A stretch of DNA of 64,000 nucleotides from Streptomyces sp. NBC_01723 (GCF_036246005.1 NZ_CP109171.1:1600001-1664000); one strand, 5' to 3'; shown: positions 32,972 through 42,664, counted from the first letter of the stretch. The notes: generated by a model from the sequence alone, not told the origin. Numbers and translations are program-made.

Positions 32972-33613
32972 ATGGCCCGACCGCGCAAGCCCCTGCTCAG
33001 CACCGACCGGATCGTCGAGAAAGCCCGCGCGCTGGTGGACGCGGAGGGCCTCGCGGCCGTCTCCACCCGCCGGCTCGCCGCGGAACTGGGCGTCAGCGGG
33101 CCCTCGCTCTACAACCACTTCCGCACCAAGGACGAGATCCTGGAGGCCGTCGCCGACTCGGTGAGCGCGCAGGTGGACCTGTCGATGTTCGAGGACGGCC
33201 GGGAGTGGCGGACCGCGCTGCACGACTGGGCCGTCTCCTACCGGGCGGCCCTGCGCGACCACCCCAACATCGTCCCCGTACTGGCGCACGGCCCCGGCCG
33301 CCGGCCGGCCGGGCTGCACCTCGCGGACGCCGTCTACGGCGCCATGGTCGCGGCCGGCTGGCCCCCGGCCCAGGCCACCTCCATCGGCGCGCTGATGCGG
33401 TACTTCATCATGGGCTCCGCGCTCGGTTCCTTCGCCGGTGGCTTCGTCGACGACGCCGGCGCCTACGACCCCGCCGCCTACCCGCACCTCCAGCAGGCCC
33501 ACCTCCTGGCCGAGCAGCAGGAGAAGATCGACGAGCGGGCCTTCGAGACCGGGCTGACGGCCCTGCTGGACGGGCTGACGCAGCAGTACGCGCAGGTGGC
33601 GCGGGACGCCTGA
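32972..33613 (+). CDS. TetR/AcrR regulator divergent from ACAD
   Basis: A 213-residue regulator with N-terminal HTH (STRRLAAELGVSGPSLYNHFRTKDEIL) and a long TetR_C-type ligand domain. ATG 32972 (MARPRKPLL) is chosen; an in-frame ATG at 32963 is equally close to the operator, and the transcript may be nearly leaderless. The AT-rich palindrome upstream also resembles one before the aldehyde dehydrogenase gene (39546). Confidence 0.87.
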   Translation: MARPRKPLLSTDRIVEKARALVDAEGLAAVSTRRLAAELGVSGPSLYNHFRTKDEILEAVADSVSAQVDLSMFEDGREWRTALHDWAVSYRAALRDHPNIVPVLAHGPGRRPAGLHLADAVYGAMVAAGWPPAQATSIGALMRYFIMGSALGSFAGGFVDDAGAYDPAAYPHLQQAHLLAEQQEKIDERAFETGLTALLDGLTQQYAQVARDA

Positions 33614-33659
33614 GGACACTTCGGCGCCCGCCGAACCGTGCGTGGCGCATCCTGGACGC

Positions 33660-34373
33660 ATGACCGAGAGGGACGCCGAGGCGCCCGGCCTCGCGCGGCT
33701 GGCCGGGCTGATCGCGGACGAGACGCGCGCCGCCTGTCTGCTGGCGCTGCTGGACGGACGCGCCTGGACCGCCGGTGAGCTGGCCCGGCACGCGGGCGTC
33801 GCCGCGTCCACGGTGAGCGAGCACCTGGGCAAGCTCGTCGCGGGCGGGCTGCTCACGGAGGAGCGCCAGGGACGGCACCGGTACGTGCGGCTGGCCGACG
33901 AGCGGGTCGCACAGCTGGTCGAGGACCTGGCGGCGCAGGTCGCGCCGCAGGCCGCCGCCCGGCGTCCACGCACCCTGCGGGCGTCGAGCGCCGGGTCGGC
34001 GATGGCCCGGGGGCGTACCTGCTACGACCATCTCGCCGGGCGGCTGGGCATCTCGGTGACCGACGCCCTCACCGGGCGCGGACTGCTGCGCCAGGACACC
34101 GGTTTCGCGCTCACCGACGCGGGGCTCGGCTGGTTCGACGCGGCCGGGATTCCGCTGACGGCCACGGGCCGCCGTCCGCTGGCGCGGGCCTGCCTCGACT
34201 GGACCGAACGCCGTCCGCATCTCGCGGGCGTGGCGGGCGCGGCCCTGTGCAAGCACGCCCTGGACACCGGCTGGTGCGTGCGCATCGGCTCGGAGCGGGC
34301 GGTGAAGGTCACACCGGCGGGCGAGGCCGCGCTCTCCGAACTGCTGGGCATCGATCCCGTGGCGCTGCGCTGA
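33660..34373 (+). CDS. ArsR-type winged-helix regulator
   Basis: A 237-residue protein. The HTH_20 domain (LARLAGLIADETRAACLLALLDG... STVSEHLGKLVAGGLLTEERQGRHRYVRL) occupies the first 90 residues; the rest is a helical region of unknown type, without the Cys-box of metal sensors. The EamA permease gene follows 70 bp downstream on the same strand and is its likely target. Confidence 0.82.
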   Translation: MTERDAEAPGLARLAGLIADETRAACLLALLDGRAWTAGELARHAGVAASTVSEHLGKLVAGGLLTEERQGRHRYVRLADERVAQLVEDLAAQVAPQAAARRPRTLRASSAGSAMARGRTCYDHLAGRLGISVTDALTGRGLLRQDTGFALTDAGLGWFDAAGIPLTATGRRPLARACLDWTERRPHLAGVAGAALCKHALDTGWCVRIGSERAVKVTPAGEAALSELLGIDPVALR

Positions 34374-34443
34374 GCCGCGCGGCAGCGCCTCCCCGTCCGA
34401 AATCCGCGAGACCACGAGACCGTCGCGCCCTAACGTCTGGAGC

Positions 34444-35412
34444 ATGATGAGCACCGCTCGCACGTCCCCCTCCGCCCCCTCCCGCCGCTCGCAGCTGCTC
34501 GCGGCCGGCGCGGCCACCGTGACCGTCGTCCTGTGGGCCTCCGCCTTCGTTTCCATCCGCAGCGCCGGCGAGGCCTACTCGCCGGGTGCGCTGGCCCTCG
34601 GGCGGCTGCTGTCCGGCGCCGTGGTCCTCGCCCTGATCTGCCTGGTGCGGCGGGAAGGGCTGCCGCCCCGCCCGGCCTGGCGGGGGATCGCGATATCGGG
34701 GCTGCTGTGGTTCGGCTTCTACATGGTGGTCCTGAACTGGGGCGAGCAGCAGGTGGACGCCGGTACGGCCGCGCTGGTGGTGAACGTCGGCCCGATCCTC
34801 ATCGCGCTGCTCGGCGCCCGCCTGCTCGGGGACGCGCTGCCGCCGCGGCTGCTGGCGGGGATGGCGGTGTCGTTCGCCGGTGCGGTGACCGTGGGCCTGT
34901 CGATGTCCGGCGAGGGCGGCTCCTCGCTGTTCGGGGTGGTGCTGTGTCTGCTGGCCGCGGTGGCGTACGCGGGCGGGGTGGTCGCGCAGAAGCCCGCGCT
35001 GGGGCACGCCAGCGCGCTTCAGGTGACGACGTTCGGCTGCCTGGTCGGTGCGGTGCTCTGCCTGCCGTTCACGGGGCAGCTGGTGCACGAGGCGGCCGAC
35101 GCGCCCGTCTCGGCGACGCTGAACATGGTGTACCTGGGCGTGTTCCCGACCGCGCTGGCGTTCACGACCTGGGCGTACGCGCTGGCCCGGACGACCGCCG
35201 GGCGCATGGGCGCCACGACGTACGCCGTGCCCGCCCTGGTGGTCCTGATGTCGTGGCTGGCGCTCGGTGAGGTGCCGGGGCTGCTCACCCTGGCGGGCGG
35301 CGCGCTCTGCCTGGCGGGTGTGGCGGTGTCGCGGTCCCGCAAGCGGGCTCGGGCCGCGACCTTGGACGAGCCGGTGGGGTCGCGGCCCGAGGGCGCTTCG
35401 CGGTCAGCGTGA
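34444..35412 (+). CDS. EamA/DMT-family transporter
   Basis: A 322-residue permease with ten helices in two EamA repeats (ASAFVSIRSAGEAYSPGALALGRLL and AVAYAGGVVAQKPAL). Probably an exporter of small metabolites. ATG 34444 or the ATG directly after (34447) are possible; GGAG at 34439-34442 suits 34447. The 3' end overlaps the convergent MHS gene by 9 bp. Confidence 0.85.
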   Translation: MMSTARTSPSAPSRRSQLLAAGAATVTVVLWASAFVSIRSAGEAYSPGALALGRLLSGAVVLALICLVRREGLPPRPAWRGIAISGLLWFGFYMVVLNWGEQQVDAGTAALVVNVGPILIALLGARLLGDALPPRLLAGMAVSFAGAVTVGLSMSGEGGSSLFGVVLCLLAAVAYAGGVVAQKPALGHASALQVTTFGCLVGAVLCLPFTGQLVHEAADAPVSATLNMVYLGVFPTALAFTTWAYALARTTAGRMGATTYAVPALVVLMSWLALGEVPGLLTLAGGALCLAGVAVSRSRKRARAATLDEPVGSRPEGASRSA

Positions 35413-36729
35413 ACGCGCCCTGTCGGCCAGCACCTTGATGGACACCAGGGCGATCACCGAGAGGGCGATGATGTAGCCGGACACGGCCATCGAGGTACCC
35501 GTCGCCTCCAGGAGCAGCACCATGACGAAGGGCGCGAGCCCGCCCCCGCCGACGGCGGCGATCTGGTAGCCGAGGGAGGCGCCGGTGTAGCGCATCTCCG
35601 GCGTGAACAGTTCGGCGAAGAGGGCGGCCTGGGGGCCGTACATGATGCTGAGGAAGCAGCTGGCGACGAAGGTGCCGACCGCCAGCCACACCAGCGAGCC
35701 GGTGTCGATGAGCAGGAACAGCGGGACGGCCCACACGGCGATGCCGACCGCGCCGACCGTGTAGACCCTGATGCGGCCGAACTTGTCGGACAGGGCGGCG
35801 GCGCCCGGGATCAGCACCAGCTGGGTGAGGCTGACGCAGAGCGAGACGGCGAGCACCGCGCCGTGGTCCATGTCCAGTTCCCGCGTCGTGTAGTCGAGGA
35901 CGCCGGTGATGAGGATGTAGAACGTCGCGGTGTTCACGGCGAAGGAGCCGCCGGCCAGCAGGACCGTGCCGAGGTGATCCCGCATGATGGTGCGCAGCGG
36001 GGAGGTCTGCTCGCCCTGCTCCTTCTCGGCCAGCGCCCGCTCGGCCTCCCGGAACTCCGGGGTCTCCTCGACGCGGGTGTGGATGTACCAGGCGAGCCCC
36101 AGGACGAGCAGGCCGACCACGAACGGCACCCGCCAGCCCCAGGACTCGAAGGCCGACTCGGAGGTGAACGCCCCGGCCAGCAGGAAGACGGTGTTGGCCG
36201 TGACCACGCCGATGGGGACGCCGAGCTGGACGACGCTGCCGTAGATGCCGCGCTTGCCCTCGGGGGCGTACTCGGTGGCCAGCAGCATCGCACCGCCCCA
36301 CTGGGCGCCGACGGCCACGCCCTGAACGATGCGGAGCAGGACGAGCAGGACGGGGGCGGCGACGCCGATGGTCTCGTACGTGGGCAGCAGGCCGATGCCG
36401 GTGGTGGCCACGCCCATCAGGGTGAGCGCGATGACCAGCATCGGCTTGCGGCCCTTCTTGTCGCCGAGCTGGCCGGCGACGATGCCGCCGATCGGGCGGG
36501 CGAGGAAGCCGACCGCGAAGGTGGCGAAGGCGGCCAGAACCCCGGCGGTGGAGCTGCCGGCCGGGAAGTACAGGTCACCCAGGACGAGCGCGGCGGCGAT
36601 GCCGAAGACGAAGTAGTCGTACCACTCGACGGCCGACGCGAGGGCCGCGGCGGTGGCCACGCGGCGGCGGTTGGGGGCGGCGGCCCGGGCGGTGGCGGCC
36701 AGGGGCTGAGCGGAGGGGGTGGTGTCCAT
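35404..36729 (-). CDS. MFS transporter, metabolite:H+ symporter (MHS) family
   Basis: A 441-residue 12-helix carrier. MHS signatures are ASAVEWYDYFVFGIAAALV, RPIGGIVAGQLGDKKGRKP and YAPEGKRGIYGSVVQLGVP. Relatives import shikimate, proline/betaine, dicarboxylates or aromatic acids. The gene is downstream of the dehydrogenase genes on the same strand but separated by 273 bp with its own regulatory motifs. Substrate not predictable. Confidence 0.88.
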   Translation of the reverse strand: MDTTPSAQPLAATARAAAPNRRRVATAAALASAVEWYDYFVFGIAAALVLGDLYFPAGSSTAGVLAAFATFAVGFLARPIGGIVAGQLGDKKGRKPMLVIALTLMGVATTGIGLLPTYETIGVAAPVLLVLLRIVQGVAVGAQWGGAMLLATEYAPEGKRGIYGSVVQLGVPIGVVTANTVFLLAGAFTSESAFESWGWRVPFVVGLLVLGLAWYIHTRVEETPEFREAERALAEKEQGEQTSPLRTIMRDHLGTVLLAGGSFAVNTATFYILITGVLDYTTRELDMDHGAVLAVSLCVSLTQLVLIPGAAALSDKFGRIRVYTVGAVGIAVWAVPLFLLIDTGSLVWLAVGTFVASCFLSIMYGPQAALFAELFTPEMRYTGASLGYQIAAVGGGGLAPFVMVLLLEATGTSMAVSGYIIALSVIALVSIKVLADRARSR

Positions 36730-36796
36730 ACGGGCACGCTCCGGTGAGTGCGGAGGGGAGTGGGGCGTGGGGGAACGCGGGGGAACGCGGGGAAAA

Positions 36797-36863
36797 GGGC
36801 GGGGAGGGGGTGGGGAGGGGACGTTGGGGAAACGTTTCGGGGAACGTACTGACCGGACGGTAT
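36797..36863. promoter_or_regulatory. Promoter region of MHS gene: G-tract, LacI-like palindrome, TetR-like site
   Basis: The 273-bp gap upstream of the MHS gene holds a run of G-tracts on the plus strand (36797-36820), a perfect 10-bp palindrome GAAACGTTTC (36829-36838) with the central CG of LacI-type operators, and GTACTGACCGGACGGTAT (36846-36863), which matches 14 of 18 positions with the TetR operator at 17843. Confidence 0.5.
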
Positions 36864-37002
36864 GCGGTCAACAGTCGTGCCGGATGTTTGTCGCACCGCG
36901 ACCGTGGCGCTACGCAGGGACGCGCGACGCGCGCGGGCACGCCGAACGGGGCGCCGGGGCGGGCCCGGCGCCCTCCTGACCGCGTGGCGCGGTGCGGCCG
37001 GC

Positions 37003-38100
37003 CTAGAACACCACCAGCGCCCGGCCGCCCTTGCCCGCCAGCATGTTCTCGAACGCCGCCGGGATGCCGTCCAGCGCGATGCGTTCCGTGACCAGGGCGC
37101 CGAGGTCGAGGCGCCCGGCCCGGACGTGTTCCGCGAGGACGGGGAGGTCGCGGGCCGGGTCGGCGTTGCCGTAGACGCAGCCGGACAGGGTGCGGCCCCA
37201 GTGGAAAATCTCCAGGGCGTTGAAGGTGACCTGCTGGTCCTTGCCGCCGATGCCGACGACCGTGGTGCGCCCGCCGCGCCGGGTGGATTCCCAGGCGGTG
37301 CGGATGGTGGTCGCGCGGCCGACGCACTCGACGGCGACGTCGACGCCCTGCTTGCCGGTGAGGGCGCGGATCTCGCGGGCGGTGGCGTCGGAGGCGATCA
37401 GGTAGTCGGTGGCGCCGACCGCGCGGGCCAGCTCCTCCTTCTCCGGGGACACGTCGACGGCGACGATCTTCGACGCGCCCGCGATCCGGGCCGACTGGAG
37501 GGCGGCGAGGCCCACTCCCCCGGCGCCGAAGACCGCGACGGTCTCGCCCTCGCGGACCTTCGCCGAGTGGTGGACGGCGCCGTAGCCGGTGAGGACGGCG
37601 CAGCCGAGCAGCGCCGCGTCGGTGAGCGGGATGCCGTCCGGGGCGGGCAGCACGCAGCCGGCGTCCACCACCGTCTCCTCGGCGAACGCGGCGACGTTCA
37701 GGCCGGGGTGCAGGTCGGTGCCGTCGTCGGCACGGCGGGCGTGCACGTGCGCGGCGCCGGCCAGGGCGTTCGCGCACAGCCAGATCTCGCCGAGCGCGCA
37801 GGCGTGGCAGGCGCCGCAGGACGGGGCCCAGTTGAGGACCACGGCGTCGCCGGGCGCTACGTGGGTGACGTCCTCGCCGACGGACAGAACGGTGCCGGCG
37901 CCCTCGTGGCCGAGGACCGCGGGGAGCGGCACGCGCATGGTGCCGTTGGACAGGGACAGGTCGGAGTGGCAGACCCCGGCGGCGGCGAGCCGCACCCGCA
38001 CCCGGCCGGGGCCCGGTGCGGGGAGTTCGATCCCGGTGACCTCCAGCGGGGCGCCTACGGCGGGTACGACGGCGGCACGGACAGCGGAACGGACGGCCAT
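37003..38100 (-). CDS. Zinc-dependent alcohol dehydrogenase
   Basis: A 365-residue class III-like MDR enzyme. Catalytic zinc ligands are C44 (GVCHSD), H65 and E66 (GHE); structural cysteines C95, C98, C101 and C109; and the NAD site VFGAGGVGLAALQ. It oxidises a primary alcohol to an aldehyde, and the aldehyde dehydrogenase gene ends only 21 bp upstream, so they act in sequence. ATG 38100. Confidence 0.9.
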   Translation of the reverse strand: MAVRSAVRAAVVPAVGAPLEVTGIELPAPGPGRVRVRLAAAGVCHSDLSLSNGTMRVPLPAVLGHEGAGTVLSVGEDVTHVAPGDAVVLNWAPSCGACHACALGEIWLCANALAGAAHVHARRADDGTDLHPGLNVAAFAEETVVDAGCVLPAPDGIPLTDAALLGCAVLTGYGAVHHSAKVREGETVAVFGAGGVGLAALQSARIAGASKIVAVDVSPEKEELARAVGATDYLIASDATAREIRALTGKQGVDVAVECVGRATTIRTAWESTRRGGRTTVVGIGGKDQQVTFNALEIFHWGRTLSGCVYGNADPARDLPVLAEHVRAGRLDLGALVTERIALDGIPAAFENMLAGKGGRALVVF

Positions 38101-38121
38101 GACGTGGGCAACTCCCCTGGG

Positions 38122-39510
38122 CTAGAACTGGAGGGACTTGGTCTGGAGGTACTCGGTGAGGCCGTGCGCGCCCAGTTCGCGGCCCACGCCCGACTGCTTG
38201 TAGCCGCCGAAGGGCGCCAGCGGGTTGAACCGGCCGCCGTTGATGTCGACCTGGCCGGTCTCCATCCGCCGCGCGAAGGCGACCGCCTCGGCCTCGTCCC
38301 CGGCCCAGACGGCGCCGGCGAGGCCGTACACCGTGCCGTTGGCGATCCGCAGGGCGTCCTCCTCGTCCTCGTAGCGCAGGACGGACAGGACGGGGCCGAA
38401 GATCTCCTCCTGGGCGACCGTCATGTCCTCGGTGACGTCGGCGAGGACCGTCGGGGAGACGTAGTACCCCTGCTCCCGCGGGGCTTCGGCGCCGCCCGCG
38501 ACGATCCGCGCGCCCTCGGCGACGCCCTTCTCGATGTAGCCGCGCACGCGCTCCTGCTGCTTGGCGTTGACGACCGGGCCGATCCGGTCGCCGTACTTGG
38601 CGGCGGCCCGGGCGGCCAGCTCCACCGCCTCGTCGTACTGGTCGCGGTGGACGAGCATGCGGGTCCAGGCGCTGCACGTCTGACCGGAGTTGGACATGAC
38701 GTTGGCGACGCCGACGTTCACGGCCTTGGCCAGGTCGGCGCTGGGCAGGATGACGTTGGCGGACTTGCCGCCGAGTTCGAGGGCGACGTTCTTGACGGCG
38801 GCGCCGGCGAGGGCGCCGATCCGGCGGCCGACCGCCGTCGAGCCGGTGAAGGAGACCAGGTCGACGCCGGGGTGCTCGGCGAGGGCCTGGCCGGCGACCG
38901 GGCCGAGGCCGGTGACCAGGTTGAAGACGCCCGCGGGGAGGCCCGCCTCGTGCACCGCCTCGGCGAAGAGCTGCGCGGTGAGCGGGGTGTCCTCGGCGGG
39001 CTTGAGCACGATCGTGCAGCCGGCCGCGAGCGCCGGGGCGACCTTGGCGACGATCTGGTGCAGCGGGTAGTTCCAGGGGGTGATGGCGCCGACCACGCCG
39101 ACCGGCTCGTGGTGGACGACGGAGTTGCCGACCTTCTCCTCGAAGGCGTACGTCGCCGCCAGCTCGGCGTAGGAGCCCGCGACCGCGATCGGGGCGGCGG
39201 CGTGCACGGCCTGCGAGAACTTCAGCGGGGAGCCCAGTTCGGCGGTGACCGTCTCGGCGACCTCGTCCTTGCGGGCGACCAGCACGTCCCGCAGGGCGGC
39301 CAGGCGGGCGGCGCGCTCGGCGGGCGGGGTGGCGGCCCAGCCGGGCAGGGCGGCGCGGGCCGCGCGTACGGCGGTGTCGACGTCCAGGGCGGTACCGGCG
39401 GGGACCGTGCCGATCACCCGCTCGTCGACCGGGTTCACGACGTCGATCGTGTCCCGGCCGTCGGCGGACCGCCAGGCCCCGTCGATGTACATGCCGTCGT
39501 GTGCCTTCAT
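38122..39510 (-). CDS. Aldehyde dehydrogenase
   Basis: A 462-residue NAD(P)-dependent enzyme. Catalytic Cys279 lies in [12 protein letters not shown]; the general base Glu is in [12 protein letters not shown]; the [12 protein letters not shown] nucleotide loop is present. It oxidises aldehydes to acids. ATG 39510 ([11 protein letters not shown]) follows GGAGGG; the upstream frame to 39603 is discarded. First gene of an ALDH-ADH operon with a palindrome just before it. Confidence 0.9.
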   Translation of the reverse strand: MKAHDGMYIDGAWRSADGRDTIDVVNPVDERVIGTVPAGTALDVDTAVRAARAALPGWAATPPAERAARLAALRDVLVARKDEVAETVTAELGSPLKFSQAVHAAAPIAVAGSYAELAATYAFEEKVGNSVVHHEPVGVVGAITPWNYPLHQIVAKVAPALAAGCTIVLKPAEDTPLTAQLFAEAVHEAGLPAGVFNLVTGLGPVAGQALAEHPGVDLVSFTGSTAVGRRIGALAGAAVKNVALELGGKSANVILPSADLAKAVNVGVANVMSNSGQTCSAWTRMLVHRDQYDEAVELAARAAAKYGDRIGPVVNAKQQERVRGYIEKGVAEGARIVAGGAEAPREQGYYVSPTVLADVTEDMTVAQEEIFGPVLSVLRYEDEEDALRIANGTVYGLAGAVWAGDEAEAVAFARRMETGQVDINGGRFNPLAPFGGYKQSGVGRELGAHGLTEYLQTKSLQF

Positions 39511-39545
39511 CGGGTTCCCTCCGGGCGGGCTTCTCGTCCGGCCCC

Positions 39546-39564
39546 AAACTAGCGCCGATAGTTT
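39546..39564. promoter_or_regulatory. Operator upstream of ALDH-ADH operon
   Basis: AAACTAGCGCCGATAGTTT is a 19-bp palindrome (eight of nine pairs) 36 bp before the ALDH start. It shares AAACTAGC and TA.TTT with the palindrome at 32924-32948 (14 of 19 matches). Confidence 0.65.
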
Positions 39565-39631
39565 TACGGCACCAGGGGCTCCCCCGATGGTGGCGCGGCT
39601 CACCCTCTCCGGGGACGCGGTCCCGGCGGGT

Positions 39632-40978
39632 TCACTCCTCCAGGTCCGGCAGCCGCGCGGGGGCCGGGCAGATGCGGTCGCCGTGCTGGTCGAAGACGAA
39701 CAGGTGGGCGAGGTCGACGAGCAGCGGGACCTGCATGCCGTGGCGCAGGTCGATGTCGGGGGTGGTGCGGACGATCAGGTCGCCGGGGAGGCGGCCGTCG
39801 GGGGCGGTGACGGCGGGGCTTTGCCCCTGCGCCTCCTCCGCTTCGTCCATGACCACCACCGGCCCGGCGCGCAGGGTGCCCGCCCGTTCCCTCAGCCGGT
39901 CGAGGACGGTGCCGTCGCGGCGGCGGCGCCGGACGGGCCGGGTGGCGGGCCGCGGGGCCTCCAGGTCGGGCACGACGGCGGGCCGCGACCCGGTGTTGAG
40001 GTGGACGAGGATCTCGTGGCCCTGGAACTCGACGTGCTCGACCAGGCCGGTGAGCAGTACCTCGCCGGGGCGGGCGGACGCGGGCTTCGCGATCCGGACG
40101 GCCTCCGAGCGCAGGCCCACGATCACCTCCCGGCCCTGCTGGACGCGGAGCAACTGGTGGTCCAGGCAGAGCGGTTCGGGCAGGCGCAGGAACTGCTTGC
40201 CCAGGCTGATCGTCATCGCGCCGTCCAGCGGGGCGCGCACGATCCCGCGCAGCAGGTTGATGCGCGGGGTGCCGATGAAGGCGGCGACGAAGACGTTGCG
40301 GGGCAGGGCGTACACGGCGCGCGGGGCGTCCACCTGCTGGAGCACGCCGCCGCGCAGGACCGCGACCCGGTCGCCGAGGGACATGGCCTCGGACTGGTCG
40401 TGGGTGACGTAGATCGTGGTGACGCCCAGTTCCCGGGTCAGCCGGGTGATCTCGGCGCGCAGGTGGTTGCGGAGCTTGGCGTCCAGGTTGGACAGCGGCT
40501 CGTCCATCAGGAAGGCGGTGGGGTGGCGGGAGATGGCCCGGCCCATGGCGACGCGCTGGCGTTCGCCGCCGGAGAGCTGGGCGGGCAGGCGGTCGAGGAG
40601 GTCCTCGATGCCCAGCATGCGTGCGGTGGCGTCCACGCGGGGCCCGGGGTCTGTCTGGGGGTCCTCGACGCGCAGCGGGAAGCCGATGTTCCCACGGGTC
40701 GTCATGTTGGGGTACAGCGCGAAGTTCTGGAAGACCATCGCCATCCGCCGCTCGGCGGGGAGCAGGTCGTTGGCGTACGCGCCGTCCAGCAGCACCTCGC
40801 CCTCGGTGACCTCCTCCAGCCCGGCGATCATGCGCAGCACGGTCGACTTGCCGCAGCCGGAGGGGCCGAGCAGGACGAGGAACTCGCCCGGCGCGATGTC
40901 CAGCGACAGCCGGTCCACCACGCGGACGCCTCGCGCGAAGGTCTTGCTCACGTCGTGCAGGGAGATGGCGCGTGTCAT
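39632..40978 (-). CDS. Orphan sugar-type ABC transporter ATPase (UgpC/MalK group)
   Basis: A 448-residue ATPase: Walker A GPSGCGKST (38-46), Q-loop FQNFALYP, signature LSGGERQRVAMGRA, Walker B AFLMDEPLSNLDAKLRNHLR, H-loop THDQSEAM and a C-terminal TOBE/OB domain. Unlike classical members of about 370 residues it has a roughly 75-residue Arg/Pro-rich insertion (about 330-405). No permease or binding-protein gene is beside it, so it may serve several importers, as MsiK does. ATG 40978; GTG alternatives upstream. Confidence 0.85.
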   Translation of the reverse strand: MTRAISLHDVSKTFARGVRVVDRLSLDIAPGEFLVLLGPSGCGKSTVLRMIAGLEEVTEGEVLLDGAYANDLLPAERRMAMVFQNFALYPNMTTRGNIGFPLRVEDPQTDPGPRVDATARMLGIEDLLDRLPAQLSGGERQRVAMGRAISRHPTAFLMDEPLSNLDAKLRNHLRAEITRLTRELGVTTIYVTHDQSEAMSLGDRVAVLRGGVLQQVDAPRAVYALPRNVFVAAFIGTPRINLLRGIVRAPLDGAMTISLGKQFLRLPEPLCLDHQLLRVQQGREVIVGLRSEAVRIAKPASARPGEVLLTGLVEHVEFQGHEILVHLNTGSRPAVVPDLEAPRPATRPVRRRRRDGTVLDRLRERAGTLRAGPVVVMDEAEEAQGQSPAVTAPDGRLPGDLIVRTTPDIDLRHGMQVPLLVDLAHLFVFDQHGDRICPAPARLPDLEE

Positions 40979-41153
40979 GGAGGTGCCCCCGGGGCTCACT
41001 GGGCGCTGGTGTTCCGCGGTCGGACGCCCTCGTGCGGGTCGTACGGGGCGTGTGAGTCACGGAAGTTAACGGACAGTGCGCGGCCGGGGGAAGACGCCGG
41101 ACCGGATCCCCCTCCATCGTCCACCTGGTGAGAAAGCGGACGAACTGGTTCCC

Positions 41154-41357
41154 TCAGCCGTCCACGCTGCTGCCGCTGCCGCTCCCACCTGCGCGCGAAC
41201 GACGGTTCGACGCACGGAGCAGTTCCCCCGCCAGCAGGGTCGCCCTGGAGACCCCCCGCGTCCAGCGCGGGCCGCCCCTGGCCGCCCACACGACGCAGAC
41301 ACAGCCGCCTACGGCCAGGAGGAGGACTGCGGACAGAAAGATGAGGATCACGGTCAT
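41154..41357 (-). CDS. Small membrane protein coupled to MFS gene
   Basis: A 67-residue peptide: one membrane helix (MTVILIFLSAVLLLAVGGCVCVVWAA) then a basic, Ser/Gly-rich tail. Its ATG overlaps the MFS stop (ATGA at 41354-41357), indicating translational coupling, which makes it more likely to be real than its size suggests. No family recognised; perhaps a partner of the MFS carrier. Confidence 0.5.
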   Translation of the reverse strand: MTVILIFLSAVLLLAVGGCVCVVWAARGGPRWTRGVSRATLLAGELLRASNRRSRAGGSGSGSSVDG

Positions 41358-42607
41358 CCCTTCGCTTCCCGACACGGCCGGTCGCTGCCGGCCCGGTCCG
41401 TGTCATCCTGCCCGATCCCCGCACGCCGACGGTCGCCCGTCCCCGCCGACGGGGAGCGCAGGGCAACCCCCGACGAGAGCAGGAGCAACGCGCCGAGCAT
41501 CACGAAGGGTGCGGCGACGCCCGCGACGCCCGCGATCAGTCCCGCCGCGGCGGGCGCGGCGACCTGGCCGAGGCGGTTGCCGGTCAGCCGCAGGGCGAGG
41601 GCCGTGGAACGGGCCTCGTCGGGGGCGGCCTGGACGACCGTCGTCATGGACAGCGGCTGGCCGACGCCGAGGCAGAAGCCGAGCACGACCAGCATCAGCG
41701 CGAGCGCCCACACCGGCACCGGCAGCGCGACCCCGGCGCACAGCAGGGCGGCCAGCAGACAGGTCACCGTGAGCAGCACGGTGCGCCCGAGCAGCCGTAG
41801 CAGGGGCGTCAGCACGAGCCGGCAGGCGATGGTGGCCGCCGCGCGCAGGCTGAGCAGGACGCCGATCACGGCCGGGGAGATGCCACGGTGCTCGCCGACC
41901 ACCGGCAGATAGGCGGTGAGGATGTCGGTCGCGGACAGCACCGACAGACTGATCAGGATGCCCCCCGGGACACCCCGGGCCCGCAGGATGCTGCCCACGG
42001 GGACGCGCGCGCCCCGCTCCTTGCCTGCCCCGGCGGTCCTCGGATGCTCTATGCGCCACAGGGAAGTGAAGGCGACCGCCGCGCCCGCGCCCGCCACCAC
42101 CAGGGCCAGCGCGCTGCTGCCGGCCATGTCGGGGCCCCCGATCAACGCGCCCGCGGCGATGGGGCCGATCAGCTGGCCGAGCGAGGCGCCGATGGTGAAG
42201 TGCCCGAAGTTGCGGTCCTGTTCGTGCGGCGCGGACTGGCGGGCGACCAGCGACTGAGCGCCGATGACGAAGCAGAGGTGGCCGAGGCCCATGACGCCGC
42301 TCCACAGGGCCATCGCCCACAGGGAGCCGGCGACGCCGCTGAGCGCGCAGCCGCCGGCGATGAGCACCACGCCGACGGGCAGCAGGGGCGCACAGCGGCC
42401 GTGGTCGGTACGGCGGCCGAGCGGGACGGCGGCGAACAGTGGCAGCAGCGCGTACACACCGGCGATGACGCCGACCGCCCGTTCGTCCGCGCCCAGCGCG
42501 AGGGCCCGGTAGGAGACGGCGGGCCGTGCCATCGACACCGCCCCCTGCGCGAAGCCGAAGGCGATGACGAGGCGGAGCAGCCAGCCGCGGTTCCCACCGG
42601 GCCCCAT
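41354..42607 (-). CDS. MFS transporter
   Basis: A 417-residue 12-helix carrier. Conserved loop PLFAAVPLGRRTDHGRCAP between helices 2 and 3 corresponds to MFS motif A. No specific subfamily recognised; drug or metabolite exporter is plausible. ATG 42607 has GGGAAGGAC in front; the GTG at 42640 is less likely. The small membrane-protein gene starts inside its stop codon. Confidence 0.83.
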   Translation of the reverse strand: MGPGGNRGWLLRLVIAFGFAQGAVSMARPAVSYRALALGADERAVGVIAGVYALLPLFAAVPLGRRTDHGRCAPLLPVGVVLIAGGCALSGVAGSLWAMALWSGVMGLGHLCFVIGAQSLVARQSAPHEQDRNFGHFTIGASLGQLIGPIAAGALIGGPDMAGSSALALVVAGAGAAVAFTSLWRIEHPRTAGAGKERGARVPVGSILRARGVPGGILISLSVLSATDILTAYLPVVGEHRGISPAVIGVLLSLRAAATIACRLVLTPLLRLLGRTVLLTVTCLLAALLCAGVALPVPVWALALMLVVLGFCLGVGQPLSMTTVVQAAPDEARSTALALRLTGNRLGQVAAPAAAGLIAGVAGVAAPFVMLGALLLLSSGVALRSPSAGTGDRRRAGIGQDDTDRAGSDRPCREAKG

Positions 42608-42664
42608 GATCGTGTCCTTCCCGTACGACTCACCGCGCACTCGCCGCGGACGCCGTTTTGATGA

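Noticed and set aside
36575..39547. 990-residue open frame on the minus strand
   Set aside because: It is Arg/Pro/Gly low-complexity, out of frame with the recognised aldehyde and alcohol dehydrogenases and MHS permease.
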